From positions 1 through 64,000 of the forward strand of contig NZ_QEQQ01000022.1 of the NCBI RefSeq assembly GCF_003097235.1: 64,000 nt of DNA. Direction: 5' to 3'. Positions within the stretch are counted from its first letter, which is position 1; every line of letters begins with the position of its first letter. The translations under genes were made by a program, and so were the position numbers. Of this stretch, positions 51,498 to 60,198 are shown one piece after another. Under the pieces are notes generated by a model. The model was not told where the DNA came from, made no database searches, and saw nothing but the letters and a program-made list of their open reading frames with translations. This DNA comes from Pseudomonas sp. CC120222-01a. Its GTDB lineage: Bacteria; Pseudomonadota; Gammaproteobacteria; Pseudomonadales; Pseudomonadaceae.

Positions 51498-52102
51498 TTA
51501 TCCACAAATTTACCTACAGCCCTTGTGGACAGCGGTACAAGCACTCTCAACAATGCCCCTGCCAGCGATTGATCATTATTTGATCAAGTCACTGTAAGCC
51601 TCTGATTCAAAGGCTTACAGCCCACACCGAACATCTTGTCCACAGAAGCACCAACAGTTTTTGTGCGCAGTTGCATTCTGACCTCTGAAATTCTGTGGGT
51701 AAGCTGCGCAAGTGCCTGAAAATACTGGCTCCACGCAATTCCGCATGCTTTTGGTTGTTTTTTGATCAACACGCTGCAGCCCCCGGAATCCGTGACCTTC
51801 GGCAGATGCCAAACAGATTATCCACAGATCCGCCAACAGTGATTGTGGGAAAGTTGGTCGCGCCGATTCAGCAACTGCCCGTTTTCAACACCGCCGCCGC
51901 TGATCATTTTTTAATCACACTTCCGGAACCATTGCCAGACAAGGCCCCCAGCAAAGCGCAAACACTTTATCCACACAGTGGCGAACAGATTCCGTGGGCA
52001 AAACTGCGACGCACCTGACATTTTTGCCAGTTCCACCAGATTCGTTCCTGTGGTTCAGTAAGCGCCACTACTTTGGCATCATTCAGGAGCAACTTATGCA
52101 CA
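51498..52102. repeat. DnaA-box-containing direct repeat array
   Basis: Four degenerate units can be aligned. Box heads: TTATCCACA (51498), TTGTCCACA (51636), TTATCCACA (51818), TTATCCACA (51967). Each is followed at fixed distance by YDACAG and an inverted GTG-containing half-site. GTGG(G/A) elements at 51525, 51695, 51845 and 51994 recur every 149-170 bp. Three are followed by a 17-mer of the form TGATCATTTTTTGATCA (51570, 51752, 51901). A further box TTATGCACA lies at 52094. Perfect boxes also occur at 52646 (in etfB) and 53850 (in etfA). No other gene is seen in 51470-52140. DnaA binding is inferred from the 9-mers. Confidence 0.7.
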
Positions 52103-52146
52103 GGCGATTGCCCGGGACTGTGTAATGGTTCGATCAAAGCCATGGG

Positions 52147-52299
52147 ATGGGGGTAATCAGCACCAAAGGGCAGTCCTGGACTTACCTGGTGTTGCGCTGT
52201 GCGGCAAAGGATGGGGGATTGTCGGTGGGGGAGCGGGTGTGGTTCGAGCCAGTGACAGAAGGCTTGGCGAACTGGGCGTTCAATGTGGTCCGGCAATAA
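52147..52299 (+). CDS. Possible 50-residue protein, cold-shock-domain-like remnant
   Basis: ATG 52147 to TAA 52299 encodes MGVISTKGQSWTYLVLRC, then a segment LSVGERVWFEP and a terminal AFNVVRQ. The pattern LxxGxxVxFE...A.NV recalls the second half of cold-shock/OB-fold proteins, but the RNA-binding FGFI half is absent. It may be a decayed gene fragment. No clear ribosome-binding site is seen, apart from GATGG/GGGG purines. Low confidence. Confidence 0.25.
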   Translation: MGVISTKGQSWTYLVLRCAAKDGGLSVGERVWFEPVTEGLANWAFNVVRQ

Positions 52300-52304
52300 C
52301 GGTT

Positions 52305-52335
52305 TTTTGTAAGAGCGGCACAAGGCCGCTCCTAG
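52305..52335. repeat. Truncated family B REP
   Basis: GAGCGGCACAAGGCCGCTC hairpin preceded by a T-run, 20 bp after the small frame and just beyond the etfB 3' end. Confidence 0.6.
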
Positions 52336-52353
52336 CAAAAAGTGCAGCCAGGC

Positions 52354-53124
52354 TCAGCGCAGAACGCCCTCCTCTACCAGCAGCTTGAGGATGGCTTCGG
52401 CGCCTTCCTGTGGAGAAACATCTTTCAGCACCTTGCCGCCGCCACCACTGGCCTTCGCAGTAGCTGCCTTCATCCGGTCCGCGCCGCTCTTGGCTTTGAT
52501 CACCTTGAGCCGCTTGGGCCGTGGCCGCGCCGGCTGCAGCTCGGCGTCAGCCAGCAGTTCATCCTCGACGATCGCCACATTGCGCGCCGCCAACACACCC
52601 CGGCGCGCCGGCCCGAAGGCGCTCTGACGTGGCTTGGGTGCAGCGTTATCCACAGTTGCCAATAACGGCAGGCGCACTTTCAGCCGACGCCGCTGGCCGC
52701 GCGGCAGGGCCTGCAGTACTTGAGCAGTGCCATTGTCGATCGACTCGACTTCGGCCAACCCCACCACCAGCGGCCAGCCGAGCTTCTCGGCCAGCAGGAA
52801 CGGCAGCATGCCCGACCCTTCACCAGTTTCAGCCTGGCTGCCGGTCAGCACCAGCTGAGCGCCAGCATCGCGCAGGTAATCGCCCAGCACGCCCAGCACA
52901 TCGGCGCCAGCCGGTTGTTCCAGCACGTCCAGGTGGTCCAGGCCCATGCCCAAGTAGGCGCGCAGCGCCTCTTCCCGTGGGTCGCCGGCATGTACCACTT
53001 GCAAGTTATCCCCAGCCAGCTGCAAGCCCAGTTCCACCGCGCGCGCATCCTGCTCGGCGCGGCGAGCGCGGCCAGAGCTTGGGTGGGCACCGATGGAAAC
53101 CAGGCTGATCACTTTCGTACTCAT
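52354..53124 (-). CDS. etfB: Electron transfer flavoprotein beta subunit (dimethylglycine-associated)
   Basis: The 256-residue protein has the ETF-beta fold: an N-terminal VISLVSIGAHP strand, QDARAVELGLQLAG and VLTGSQAETGEGSGMLPFLLAEKLGWP (adenine-nucleotide binding). The C-terminal tail is Ala/Lys-rich. With EtfA it forms the flavoprotein that takes electrons from dimethylglycine oxidation and hands them to the membrane. It is more divergent than the housekeeping EtfB, fitting a dedicated pair. Gap to etfA is 10 bp. A perfect DnaA box lies inside the gene at 52646. Confidence 0.9.
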   Translation of the reverse strand: MSTKVISLVSIGAHPSSGRARRAEQDARAVELGLQLAGDNLQVVHAGDPREEALRAYLGMGLDHLDVLEQPAGADVLGVLGDYLRDAGAQLVLTGSQAETGEGSGMLPFLLAEKLGWPLVVGLAEVESIDNGTAQVLQALPRGQRRRLKVRLPLLATVDNAAPKPRQSAFGPARRGVLAARNVAIVEDELLADAELQPARPRPKRLKVIKAKSGADRMKAATAKASGGGGKVLKDVSPQEGAEAILKLLVEEGVLR

Positions 53125-53134
53125 GCTCGTGCCC

Positions 53135-54367
53135 TTATGCCGCGTCGCGCTGGCCGCCGCTGCGGAAGTTGTCCACAGCCTCGATCAGAGCCTGGAGAAT
53201 CGCCGAACTGTCGCCAATCACCGACAGGTCGGCCCGTTTGATCATGTCGCAGCCCGGGTCCATGTTGATCGCCACCACCTTGTCGCAGGCGCCGATGCCC
53301 TGCAGGTGCTGGATCGCGCCCGAGATACCCACAGCCACGTACACGCGTGCAGTGACCCAGGTGCCGGTGGCACCGACCTGGCGGTTGCGCGGCATGAAAC
53401 CGTCGTCCACCGCCACCCGCGAGGCGCCTTCGGTGGCGCCGAGAGCGGCAGTGGCCTTGTGATACAGGTCCCAGTCCTTGACGCCGTTGCCGCCCGAGAC
53501 GATGAACTCGGCTTCGGCCATGGCGATGGTCGCCGGGTCGACGGCCACCGAGCCCAGGTCCTCGATGCGCGACAGGCTGCGCGCCACGCTTGTGGACAAC
53601 TCCACCGGCAGCGCTTCGTGACGGGTTTCGCTGACTGGCTCGGCACACTCCGCCGCGCCCAGGATCAGCCGTGGTACGGCGCGTTGCAGGTCTTGCTGGC
53701 CGGCACCGGCACGGCCGATGCACTGGCCGTCCTTGATCTGCCAGACTCGCGTCGCCGGGCGCTCGCCGAGGGACGCACCGAGGCGCCGCCCCAGCTCGCC
53801 GCCACCGCTGCGGCTGTCGGGCAGCAACCAGTGGCGCGGGGCAAACTGGTTATCCACAGCGCGCAGGCCCTGCACCAGTTGCTCCGGTGCATAACCTTCG
53901 AATTCCTCGCCTTCGAGTACCAGCAGGCGATCGACACCGGCTGTGGAAAAGTTGCTTTCCTTGTGTTCGCCAAACACCACCGCCAGCACTGCGCCGTCGC
54001 TGCCAGCCAAGCCATGGGCCAGGCCCAGCAGGTCGCGGTCGTGGCTGCTCAGGCGGCCGCCGACCATGTCCGGCACCACGGCGATGTAGAACGCCGGCGC
54101 GGGCACCTGGTGCAGCGGCAGTTGCACTTCGGCTGCCGCCGTACGCCGCCCGCCGACACCGGTGCCCTGCTGGGCACCACTGCGGTCGATGCGCTTGAGG
54201 CCGGCCGGGCCGATGAAACCTGCGGCGATAGCGTGGGGGTTCTTGCGGATCAGGCCGTTGGGCCCCATCCAGCGGGTCTGTTGCGTCTGCATCGCCGCAT
54301 GCAGCGGATGCAGACGGTTACGGGCGATCCACTCGGCGCGTGGGTCGCGGCGGATAATGTCGCTCAT
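53135..54367 (-). CDS. etfA: Electron transfer flavoprotein alpha subunit (dimethylglycine-associated)
   Basis: The 410-residue protein, longer than the usual 310, has an N-terminal extension of about 90 residues before the ETF domain. The C-terminal FAD domain shows EFIVSGGNGVKDWDLYHKATAALGATEGASRVAVDDGF, GATGTWVTARVYVAVGISGAIQHLQGI and VAINMDPGCDMIKRADLSVIGD, the classical ETF-alpha FAD signature. The start overlaps the dgcB stop by TGATG. Confidence 0.93.
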   Translation of the reverse strand: MSDIIRRDPRAEWIARNRLHPLHAAMQTQQTRWMGPNGLIRKNPHAIAAGFIGPAGLKRIDRSGAQQGTGVGGRRTAAAEVQLPLHQVPAPAFYIAVVPDMVGGRLSSHDRDLLGLAHGLAGSDGAVLAVVFGEHKESNFSTAGVDRLLVLEGEEFEGYAPEQLVQGLRAVDNQFAPRHWLLPDSRSGGGELGRRLGASLGERPATRVWQIKDGQCIGRAGAGQQDLQRAVPRLILGAAECAEPVSETRHEALPVELSTSVARSLSRIEDLGSVAVDPATIAMAEAEFIVSGGNGVKDWDLYHKATAALGATEGASRVAVDDGFMPRNRQVGATGTWVTARVYVAVGISGAIQHLQGIGACDKVVAINMDPGCDMIKRADLSVIGDSSAILQALIEAVDNFRSGGQRDAA

Positions 54368-56319
54368 CAGTGCACCTCCGCAGGTTCGCGTTTAACCGTT
54401 GGCGACTTTGGGGCCGCGGGAGTTTCCTCTTCGATCAGCACATCAGCCACCAGCTCGGCGAGGTCCTTGATCTGCGGGCGCGGTTCGACCACGCCTTCGA
54501 GCATCGCGGTGCACTGTGGGCAACCCACGGCCACCAGCTCGGCCTTGGTCTCGCGGATGTCGTCCATGCGCATGTCCGGAATCCGCTGCTTGCCAGGGAT
54601 GTCGGTGATCGGCGCACCGCCACCACCACCGCAGCAACGGGAACGGAAGCCCGAGCGTTCCATTTCGCGCACTTCGATACCCAGCGCCTTGAGCACTTCA
54701 CGCGGGGCTTCGTACTCGCCGTTGTAACGGCCCAGGTAGCACGGGTCGTGGTAGGTGACGCTGCCGCCCTTGTGCTGGCCGAGGTTCAACTTCTTGGCCG
54801 CGATCAGTTCGGCGATGTAGGTACTGTGGTGCAGCACCTGATAATCACCGCCCAGTGCGCCGTACTCGTTCTTCAGCACATGGAAGCTGTGCGGGTCGCA
54901 GGTGACGATGCGCTTGAACTGGTACTTGGCCAAGGTCTGGATGTTGCGCTTGGCCAGTTGCTGGAAGGTCGCTTCATCGCCCAGGCGGCGTGCCACGTCG
55001 CCGCTGTCGCGCTCTTCCAGGCCGAGCACGGCGAAGTCCACGCCGGACGCCTTGAGCACCTTGACGAACGAACGCAGGGTGCGCTGGTTGCGCATGTCGA
55101 AGGCACCGTCACCGACCCAGAACAGCACTTCGGTGGCCTTCACCTCCGACAGCAGTTGCAGGTTGAGGTCGGCAGCCCAGTTCATCCGCCCGCCTGGGGC
55201 GAAGCCGCCAGGGTTGTCGGTGGCGATCAGGTTGTCCAGCACCTCCGCGCCCTTGTTCGGGGTCGCGCCCTTTTCCAGGGTGAGGTGGCGGCGCATATCG
55301 ACGATGGCATCGACATGCTCGATCATCATCGGGCATTCCTCGACACAGGCGCGGCAAGTGGTGCACGACCACAGCGTCTCGGCATCGACCAGGCCGTTGA
55401 CGATTGGCTGGTGCGGGTTGCCGCTGTGCTCGCCGACCGGCTTGCCGGGGTACGGGCTACCGGCAAAGTTGGCATCACTACCACCCGCCAGGCCAATGAC
55501 CATGTCCTGGATGAGCTTTTTCGGGTTTAGTGGCTGGCCGGCGGCGAACGCCGGGCACATGGCTTCACATTTGCCGCACTGCACGCAGGCATCGAAGCCG
55601 AGCAGCTGGTTCCAGGTGAAGTCCACCGGCTTTTCCACGCCCAGCGGCGCGTTCGGGTCTTCCAGGTCCAGCGGCTTGAGGCCGGTGGAGCGCCCGCCCC
55701 CGAAGCGTTCGGCACGGCGGTGCCAGGCCAGGTGCAAAGCACCGGCGAAGGCGTGTTTCATCGGGCCGCCCCAGGTCATGCCGAAGAACAGCTCCGACAC
55801 GCCCCACAGCACACCCAGGCCGAGAATGCCGACCATGACCCAGCCGCCCGTGTTGGCCGGCAGAATGCCGGCGACCGGCAAGGTGGCAATGAAGAAGCTG
55901 GCGGCGAACACCAGCAGGCTCTTCGGCAGGCGCATCCACGGGCCCTTGGACAGGCGCGAAGGCGGGTTCAGGCGGCGTTTGAAGACGAAGATGGCGCCAG
56001 TGAACATGATCACCGTGGCCACCAGCAGCGCGTAGCCGAGGATCTTGCTCTGCAGGCCGAAGCCATGCACCAGGATCGCCAGCAGTGCCGACAGCACGAA
56101 GCCGCCGGCGGTGGCCACGTGGGTCTTGGACATGTACTTGTCGCGCTCGACCACGTGGTGCAGGTCGACCAGGTAGCGCCGCGGCATGGCCAGCAGGCCG
56201 CCGACCAGGTCAACCTTGGACGGCCGGCCACGCCGCCACATGCGCACCCGGCGCAGGGCGCCGAGCACTGCCAGGCCAAGGGCAGCGAACAGCAGGATGG
56301 GTAGAAGGGTGTTCAACAT
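54367..56319 (-). CDS. dgcB: DgcB, membrane Fe-S oxidoreductase for dimethylglycine catabolism
   Basis: The 650-residue inner-membrane protein starts at ATG 56319, with GGGAG upstream; the longer frame runs into a REP pair. Membrane helices occupy about 4-22, 75-95, 105-125, 150-170 and 180-200 (nitrate-reductase-gamma-like). Two 4Fe-4S motifs follow (CVQCGKCEAMCP and CTTCRACVEECP), then two CCG-type domains (CDPHSFHVLKNEYG..., SRCCGGGGG, GCPQCTAML). It should take electrons from the dgc flavoproteins or EtfAB to quinone. It is named after the P. aeruginosa dgcAB genes required for dimethylglycine use. Confidence 0.92.
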   Translation of the reverse strand: MLNTLLPILLFAALGLAVLGALRRVRMWRRGRPSKVDLVGGLLAMPRRYLVDLHHVVERDKYMSKTHVATAGGFVLSALLAILVHGFGLQSKILGYALLVATVIMFTGAIFVFKRRLNPPSRLSKGPWMRLPKSLLVFAASFFIATLPVAGILPANTGGWVMVGILGLGVLWGVSELFFGMTWGGPMKHAFAGALHLAWHRRAERFGGGRSTGLKPLDLEDPNAPLGVEKPVDFTWNQLLGFDACVQCGKCEAMCPAFAAGQPLNPKKLIQDMVIGLAGGSDANFAGSPYPGKPVGEHSGNPHQPIVNGLVDAETLWSCTTCRACVEECPMMIEHVDAIVDMRRHLTLEKGATPNKGAEVLDNLIATDNPGGFAPGGRMNWAADLNLQLLSEVKATEVLFWVGDGAFDMRNQRTLRSFVKVLKASGVDFAVLGLEERDSGDVARRLGDEATFQQLAKRNIQTLAKYQFKRIVTCDPHSFHVLKNEYGALGGDYQVLHHSTYIAELIAAKKLNLGQHKGGSVTYHDPCYLGRYNGEYEAPREVLKALGIEVREMERSGFRSRCCGGGGGAPITDIPGKQRIPDMRMDDIRETKAELVAVGCPQCTAMLEGVVEPRPQIKDLAELVADVLIEEETPAAPKSPTVKREPAEVH

Positions 56320-56374
56320 GGGAGGCTCCCACAACAGCTGGATTCTTGCGCCACTCTCAAGCGCGGCGCGGACC

Positions 56375-56493
56375 CCTGTGGGAGCGGCCTTGTGTCGCGA
56401 AAGGGCTGCGCAGCAGCCCCAGGGGCTCAGCGGTGCTGCACAGATCCTGGGGCCGCTTCGCGACCCTTTCGCGACACAAGGCCGCTCCCACAG
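56375..56493. repeat. REP pair, family B
   Basis: Inverted GAGCGGCCTTGTGTCGCGAA units and mates lie in the 218-bp gap between dgcA and dgcB. They probably modulate relative expression within the cluster. Confidence 0.85.
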
Positions 56494-56537
56494 GGGGGCC
56501 AATCCCGCCCTCGGGGGCGGTGTTCATGCCAGTGCGA

Positions 56538-58598
56538 TCAGAAGTCCTTGCACAGGCGCAAGGCGTCGTAGATCGCCGCATGCACGTTGCGCTGAGCCAC
56601 GCAGTCGCCGATGCGGTACAGCAGGTAGCCCTCGCCCGGCTGGCTGAGGATCGGCTGTGGCTTGATGGCGAACAGCGCCTCCACGTCGATCTGGCCCTTG
56701 TTGCGCGAACCTTCCTTCAGCGCGTAGTACAGCTGCTCGTCAGGACGCACGCCGTTCTCCACCACCACCTGGTCGACCACGCGTTCTTCCTTGGCGCCGG
56801 TGTATTCGTTCTCCAGCACCGCCACCAGCTTGTCGCCTTCGCGGTAGACCTTTTCCAGCATCATGTCGCCGGTCATGATCACTTCTTTCGGGTACATGCT
56901 GCGGTAGTAGGTCGGGAAGGTGGTACCGCCCATGGCCACGCCCGGCTTGATGTCGTCGGTGACGATCTCGACCTGGCTGCCCTTGTCGGCAATGAAGTCG
57001 GCTACCGACATGCCGGTGAACTCGCAGATGGTGTCGTACACCAGCACGTTCTTGCCCGGTGCGACCTTGCCGTCGAGCACGTCCCAACTGCTGACCACCA
57101 GCCCTTCGGCGGCGCCCCAATGCTCGTTCTGCTCAAGGAACGAATGGCCACCGACTGCCAGCACGATGACGTCCGGGCGCAGGTCCTGAATGGTCGCCAC
57201 GTCAGCGGCGGTGCCCAGGCGCAGGTCGACCTTCAGGCGTGCCAGCTCCAGCTGGTACCAGCGGGTGATACCGGCAATCTGGTCACGCTGCGGCGCCTTG
57301 GCCGCGATGGTGATCTGCCCGCCGATCTGGTCTTTCTTCTCGAACAGGGTCACGTCGTGGCCGCGTTCGGCCGCCACGCGGGCCGCTTCCATGCCGGCCG
57401 GGCCGGCGCCAACCACCACCACCTTGCGCTTGACGCCAGTGGTCTTCTCGATGATGTGCGGCACCCCCATGTATTCACGGGAGGTCGCGGCGTTCTGGAT
57501 GCACAGCACATCCAGGCCCTGGTACTGGCGGTCGATGCAGTAGTTGGCACCGACGCATTGCTTGATCTGATCGACCTGGCCCATCTTGATCTTGGCGATC
57601 AGGTGCGGGTCGGCAATGTGCGCGCGGGTCATGCCGACCATGTCGACGTAGCCGCCTTCCAGAATACGCGTGGCCTGGTTCGGGTCCTTGATGTTCTGCG
57701 CATGCAGCACCGGGACCTTGACCACTTCCTTGATGCCGGCCGCCAGGTGCAGGAACGGCTCCGGCGGGTAGCTCATGTTAGGGATGACGTTGGCCAGGGT
57801 ATTGTGGGTGTCACAACCCGAGCCGACCACACCGATGAAGTCGATCATGCCGGTGGCGTCGTAGTAGGCAGCGATCTGTTTCATGTCCTCATGGCTGAGG
57901 CCATCGGGGTGGAACTCGTCACCGCAAATACGCATGCCGACGCAGAAGTCGTCGCCCACTTCGGCACGCACGGCTTTCAATACTTCAAGGCCGAACTTCA
58001 TGCGGCCTTCGAAGCTGCCGCCCCATTCGTCGGTACGCTTGTTGACCCGCGGGCTCCAGAACTGGTCGATCATGTGCTGGTGCACCGCGGACAGCTCGAC
58101 GCCGTCCAGGCCACCTTCTTTGGCACGGCGCGCAGCTTGCGCGTAGTTGCCGATCACACGCCAGATCTCTTCCACCTCGATGGTCTTGCAGGTGGCGCGG
58201 TGTACGGGTTCACGGATCCCCGACGGCGACATCAGGGTCGGCCAGTTGAAGCCGTCCCAGCGCGAGCGACGGCCCATGTGGGTAATCTGGATCATGATCT
58301 TGGCGCCATGCTTGTGCATGGCGTCAGCCAGGTTCTGGAAGTGCGGGATGATGCGGTCGGTGGACAGGTTGACCGACGACCACCACTCCTGCGGGCTGTC
58401 GATGGCGACGACGGACGAGCCGCCGCAGATCGCCAGGCCGATGCCGCCCTTGGCCTTCTCTTCGTAGTACTTCACGTAGCGGTCGGTGGTCATGCCGCCG
58501 TCAGTAGCGTAGACCTCGGCGTGCGCAGTGCTGAGTACGCGGTTGCGGATGGTCAGTTTGCCGATCTGGATCGGCTGGAACATTGCTTCGAATGCCAT
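56538..58598 (-). CDS. dgcA: DgcA, dimethylglycine demethylase-type flavoenzyme
   Basis: The 686-residue enzyme is of the trimethylamine-dehydrogenase/2,4-dienoyl-CoA-reductase type. An N-terminal TIM-barrel FMN domain (about 1-370, MFQPIQIGKLTIRNRVLSTAHAEVYATDGG, DGVELSAVHQHMIDQFWSPRVNKRTDEWGGS) is followed by a 4Fe-4S Cys cluster region (CVGANYCIDRQYQGLDVLCIQN) and an FAD/ADP Rossmann domain (VVVGAGPAGMEAARVAAERGHDVTLFEKKDQIGGQ). In pseudomonads it is needed to convert dimethylglycine to sarcosine. Confidence 0.95.
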   Translation of the reverse strand: MAFEAMFQPIQIGKLTIRNRVLSTAHAEVYATDGGMTTDRYVKYYEEKAKGGIGLAICGGSSVVAIDSPQEWWSSVNLSTDRIIPHFQNLADAMHKHGAKIMIQITHMGRRSRWDGFNWPTLMSPSGIREPVHRATCKTIEVEEIWRVIGNYAQAARRAKEGGLDGVELSAVHQHMIDQFWSPRVNKRTDEWGGSFEGRMKFGLEVLKAVRAEVGDDFCVGMRICGDEFHPDGLSHEDMKQIAAYYDATGMIDFIGVVGSGCDTHNTLANVIPNMSYPPEPFLHLAAGIKEVVKVPVLHAQNIKDPNQATRILEGGYVDMVGMTRAHIADPHLIAKIKMGQVDQIKQCVGANYCIDRQYQGLDVLCIQNAATSREYMGVPHIIEKTTGVKRKVVVVGAGPAGMEAARVAAERGHDVTLFEKKDQIGGQITIAAKAPQRDQIAGITRWYQLELARLKVDLRLGTAADVATIQDLRPDVIVLAVGGHSFLEQNEHWGAAEGLVVSSWDVLDGKVAPGKNVLVYDTICEFTGMSVADFIADKGSQVEIVTDDIKPGVAMGGTTFPTYYRSMYPKEVIMTGDMMLEKVYREGDKLVAVLENEYTGAKEERVVDQVVVENGVRPDEQLYYALKEGSRNKGQIDVEALFAIKPQPILSQPGEGYLLYRIGDCVAQRNVHAAIYDALRLCKDF

Positions 58599-58613
58599 GA
58601 CGCTATCTCCGGC

Positions 58614-59144
58614 TTACAACGGCTTTGTAACGAACAGGCCATCTTCGTGGCCTTCTTCCGAACCGCCGTAGACCTGTTCGGCCACGGTGCGGATCTTGCT
58701 GCCGCGGGCAGCGAGAATCTGGTCCATGGCGCCGGCGAACCAGCCGGTGAACATGTAGTCGACCTTGCGGCCGCACTTGCCATAGACGTACACGAACGCG
58801 GAGTGCTTGAGCTTGACGCTGCAGGTGCCTTTGTCCAGGTCGATGTCCTGGATCTCGAACAGGCCCCAGCCACGCTGGCTCAGGCGCTTCATGTAGTGCT
58901 CGAACACCGCTACGCCTTCCAGGCCATGGCATTCGGCTTCTTTTTCACACCAGTGCCAGGCGGACTTGTAGCCGGCCTTGTAGAGGATTTCGGCGTAGGC
59001 GTCGGCGCCCAGCACTTCCTCGATGCCCATGTGGTTGTTGACGAAGAAATGGCGCGGCACATACAGCATCGGCAGGGCGTCGCTGGTCCAGACACCGGTC
59101 TCGCTGTCGACTTCGATTGGCAATTGCGGGGCGATCTTGGCCAT
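58614..59144 (-). CDS. DUF5943-type protein of the dgc operon
   Basis: The 176-residue soluble protein has the family pattern LPMLYVPRHFFVNNHMGIEEVLG, YKSAWHWCEKEAECHGL and YGKCGRKVDYMFTGWFAGAMDQIL, like a V4R/heme-NO-type small-molecule fold. Conserved Cys and His residues suggest a bound ligand or metal. It lies 15 bp upstream of dgcA in the same operon. Its role in betaine breakdown is not known to me. Confidence 0.75.
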   Translation of the reverse strand: MAKIAPQLPIEVDSETGVWTSDALPMLYVPRHFFVNNHMGIEEVLGADAYAEILYKAGYKSAWHWCEKEAECHGLEGVAVFEHYMKRLSQRGWGLFEIQDIDLDKGTCSVKLKHSAFVYVYGKCGRKVDYMFTGWFAGAMDQILAARGSKIRTVAEQVYGGSEEGHEDGLFVTKPL

Positions 59145-59220
59145 GGAAACTCAACTCCATAAAATTTTTATGTGGGTGCCCCGGCGTTGCTGGCAGGGGC
59201 TATCAGGCTTGGAGAGCGGC

Positions 59221-60198
59221 TTACTCGCCCCAGACGTCCTTGAGGACGTTGACCCAGTTCTCGCCCATGATCTTGCGCACCACGCGCTCGGAATGGCCGC
59301 GCTTGAGCAAGGTCTCGGTGAGGTTGGGGAATTCGCCGACAGTGCGAATACCCAGCGGGTTGATGATCTTGCCGAAGTTGGTCAGGCGACGGGCGTAACC
59401 CTTGTCGTGGGTCAGGTACTCGAAGAAGTCCTGGCCGTGGCCCTGGGTGAAGTCGGTACCGATACCGATGGCGTCTTCACCGACGATGTTCATGGTGTAC
59501 TCGATGGCCTCGGCGTAGTCGTCGATGGTCGAGTCGATGCCCTTGGCCAGGAACGGCGCGAACATGGTCACGCCGACGAAGCCGCCGTGGTCGGCGATGA
59601 ACTTCAGCTCTTCATCCGACTTGTTGCGCGGGTGTTCCTTCAGGCCCGAAGGCAGGCAGTGGGAGTAGCAGACCGGCTTCTTCGATTCGAGGATGACTTC
59701 TTCGGAGGTCTTGGAGCCGACGTGGGACAGGTCGCACATGATGCCGACGCGGTTCATCTCGGCAACGATCTCGCGGCCGAAGCCCGACAGGCCGCCGTCA
59801 CGCTCGTAGCAACCGGTGCCGACCAGGTTCTGGGTGTTGTAGCACATCTGCACGATGCCCACGCCCAGCTGCTTGAACACGTCGACGTAGGCGATCTGGT
59901 CTTCGAACGCATGGGCGTTCTGGAAGCCGAAGAGGATGCCGGTCTTGCCCAGTTCCTTGGCCTTGCGGATGTCGGCGGTGGTACGCACCGGCATCACCAG
60001 GTCGCGGTTGTCGCGGATCAGCTTCTGGCTGGCGGCGATCTGGTCGACGGTAGCCTTGAAGCCTTCCCAGACCGACACCGTGCAGTTGGCCGCAGTCAGC
60101 CCGCCTCTGCGCATGTCTTCGAACAGCTCGCGGTTCCATTTGGCAATGATCAGGCCGTCGATGACGATGCTGTCGGCGTGAAGTTCGGCTGGGCTCAT
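59221..60198 (-). CDS. M19 (renal dipeptidase)-family protein lacking key metal ligands
   Basis: The 325-residue protein has the M19 TIM barrel: CDLSHVGSKTSEEVI, YSHCLPSGLKEHPRNKSDEEL and GIGTDFTQGHGQDF keep the second-site His, HPRN and Asp elements. The HxD zinc motif expected near the N-terminus is replaced by VIDGLIIAKWN, and the bridging Glu position (usually IEG.H) reads GFQNAH. Dinuclear zinc binding, hence dipeptidase activity, is doubtful. It heads the dgc cluster, upstream of the DUF5943 and dgcA genes. A role in betaine or dimethylglycine handling is inferred from context. A GCGACAT motif lies at 60326 in its promoter region. Confidence 0.82.
   Translation of the reverse strand: MSPAELHADSIVIDGLIIAKWNRELFEDMRRGGLTAANCTVSVWEGFKATVDQIAASQKLIRDNRDLVMPVRTTADIRKAKELGKTGILFGFQNAHAFEDQIAYVDVFKQLGVGIVQMCYNTQNLVGTGCYERDGGLSGFGREIVAEMNRVGIMCDLSHVGSKTSEEVILESKKPVCYSHCLPSGLKEHPRNKSDEELKFIADHGGFVGVTMFAPFLAKGIDSTIDDYAEAIEYTMNIVGEDAIGIGTDFTQGHGQDFFEYLTHDKGYARRLTNFGKIINPLGIRTVGEFPNLTETLLKRGHSERVVRKIMGENWVNVLKDVWGE

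Noticed and set aside
51498..52102. Main chromosomal origin (oriC)
   Set aside because: No dnaA, rpmH, dnaN, gyrB or parAB genes are nearby and the gene order recalls a locus some hundreds of kilobases from oriC; a secondary DnaA-binding locus is the better reading.
52125..52388. 87-codon frame overlapping the small cold-shock-like frame
   Set aside because: The product has no recognisable pattern and the frame runs through a REP hairpin.
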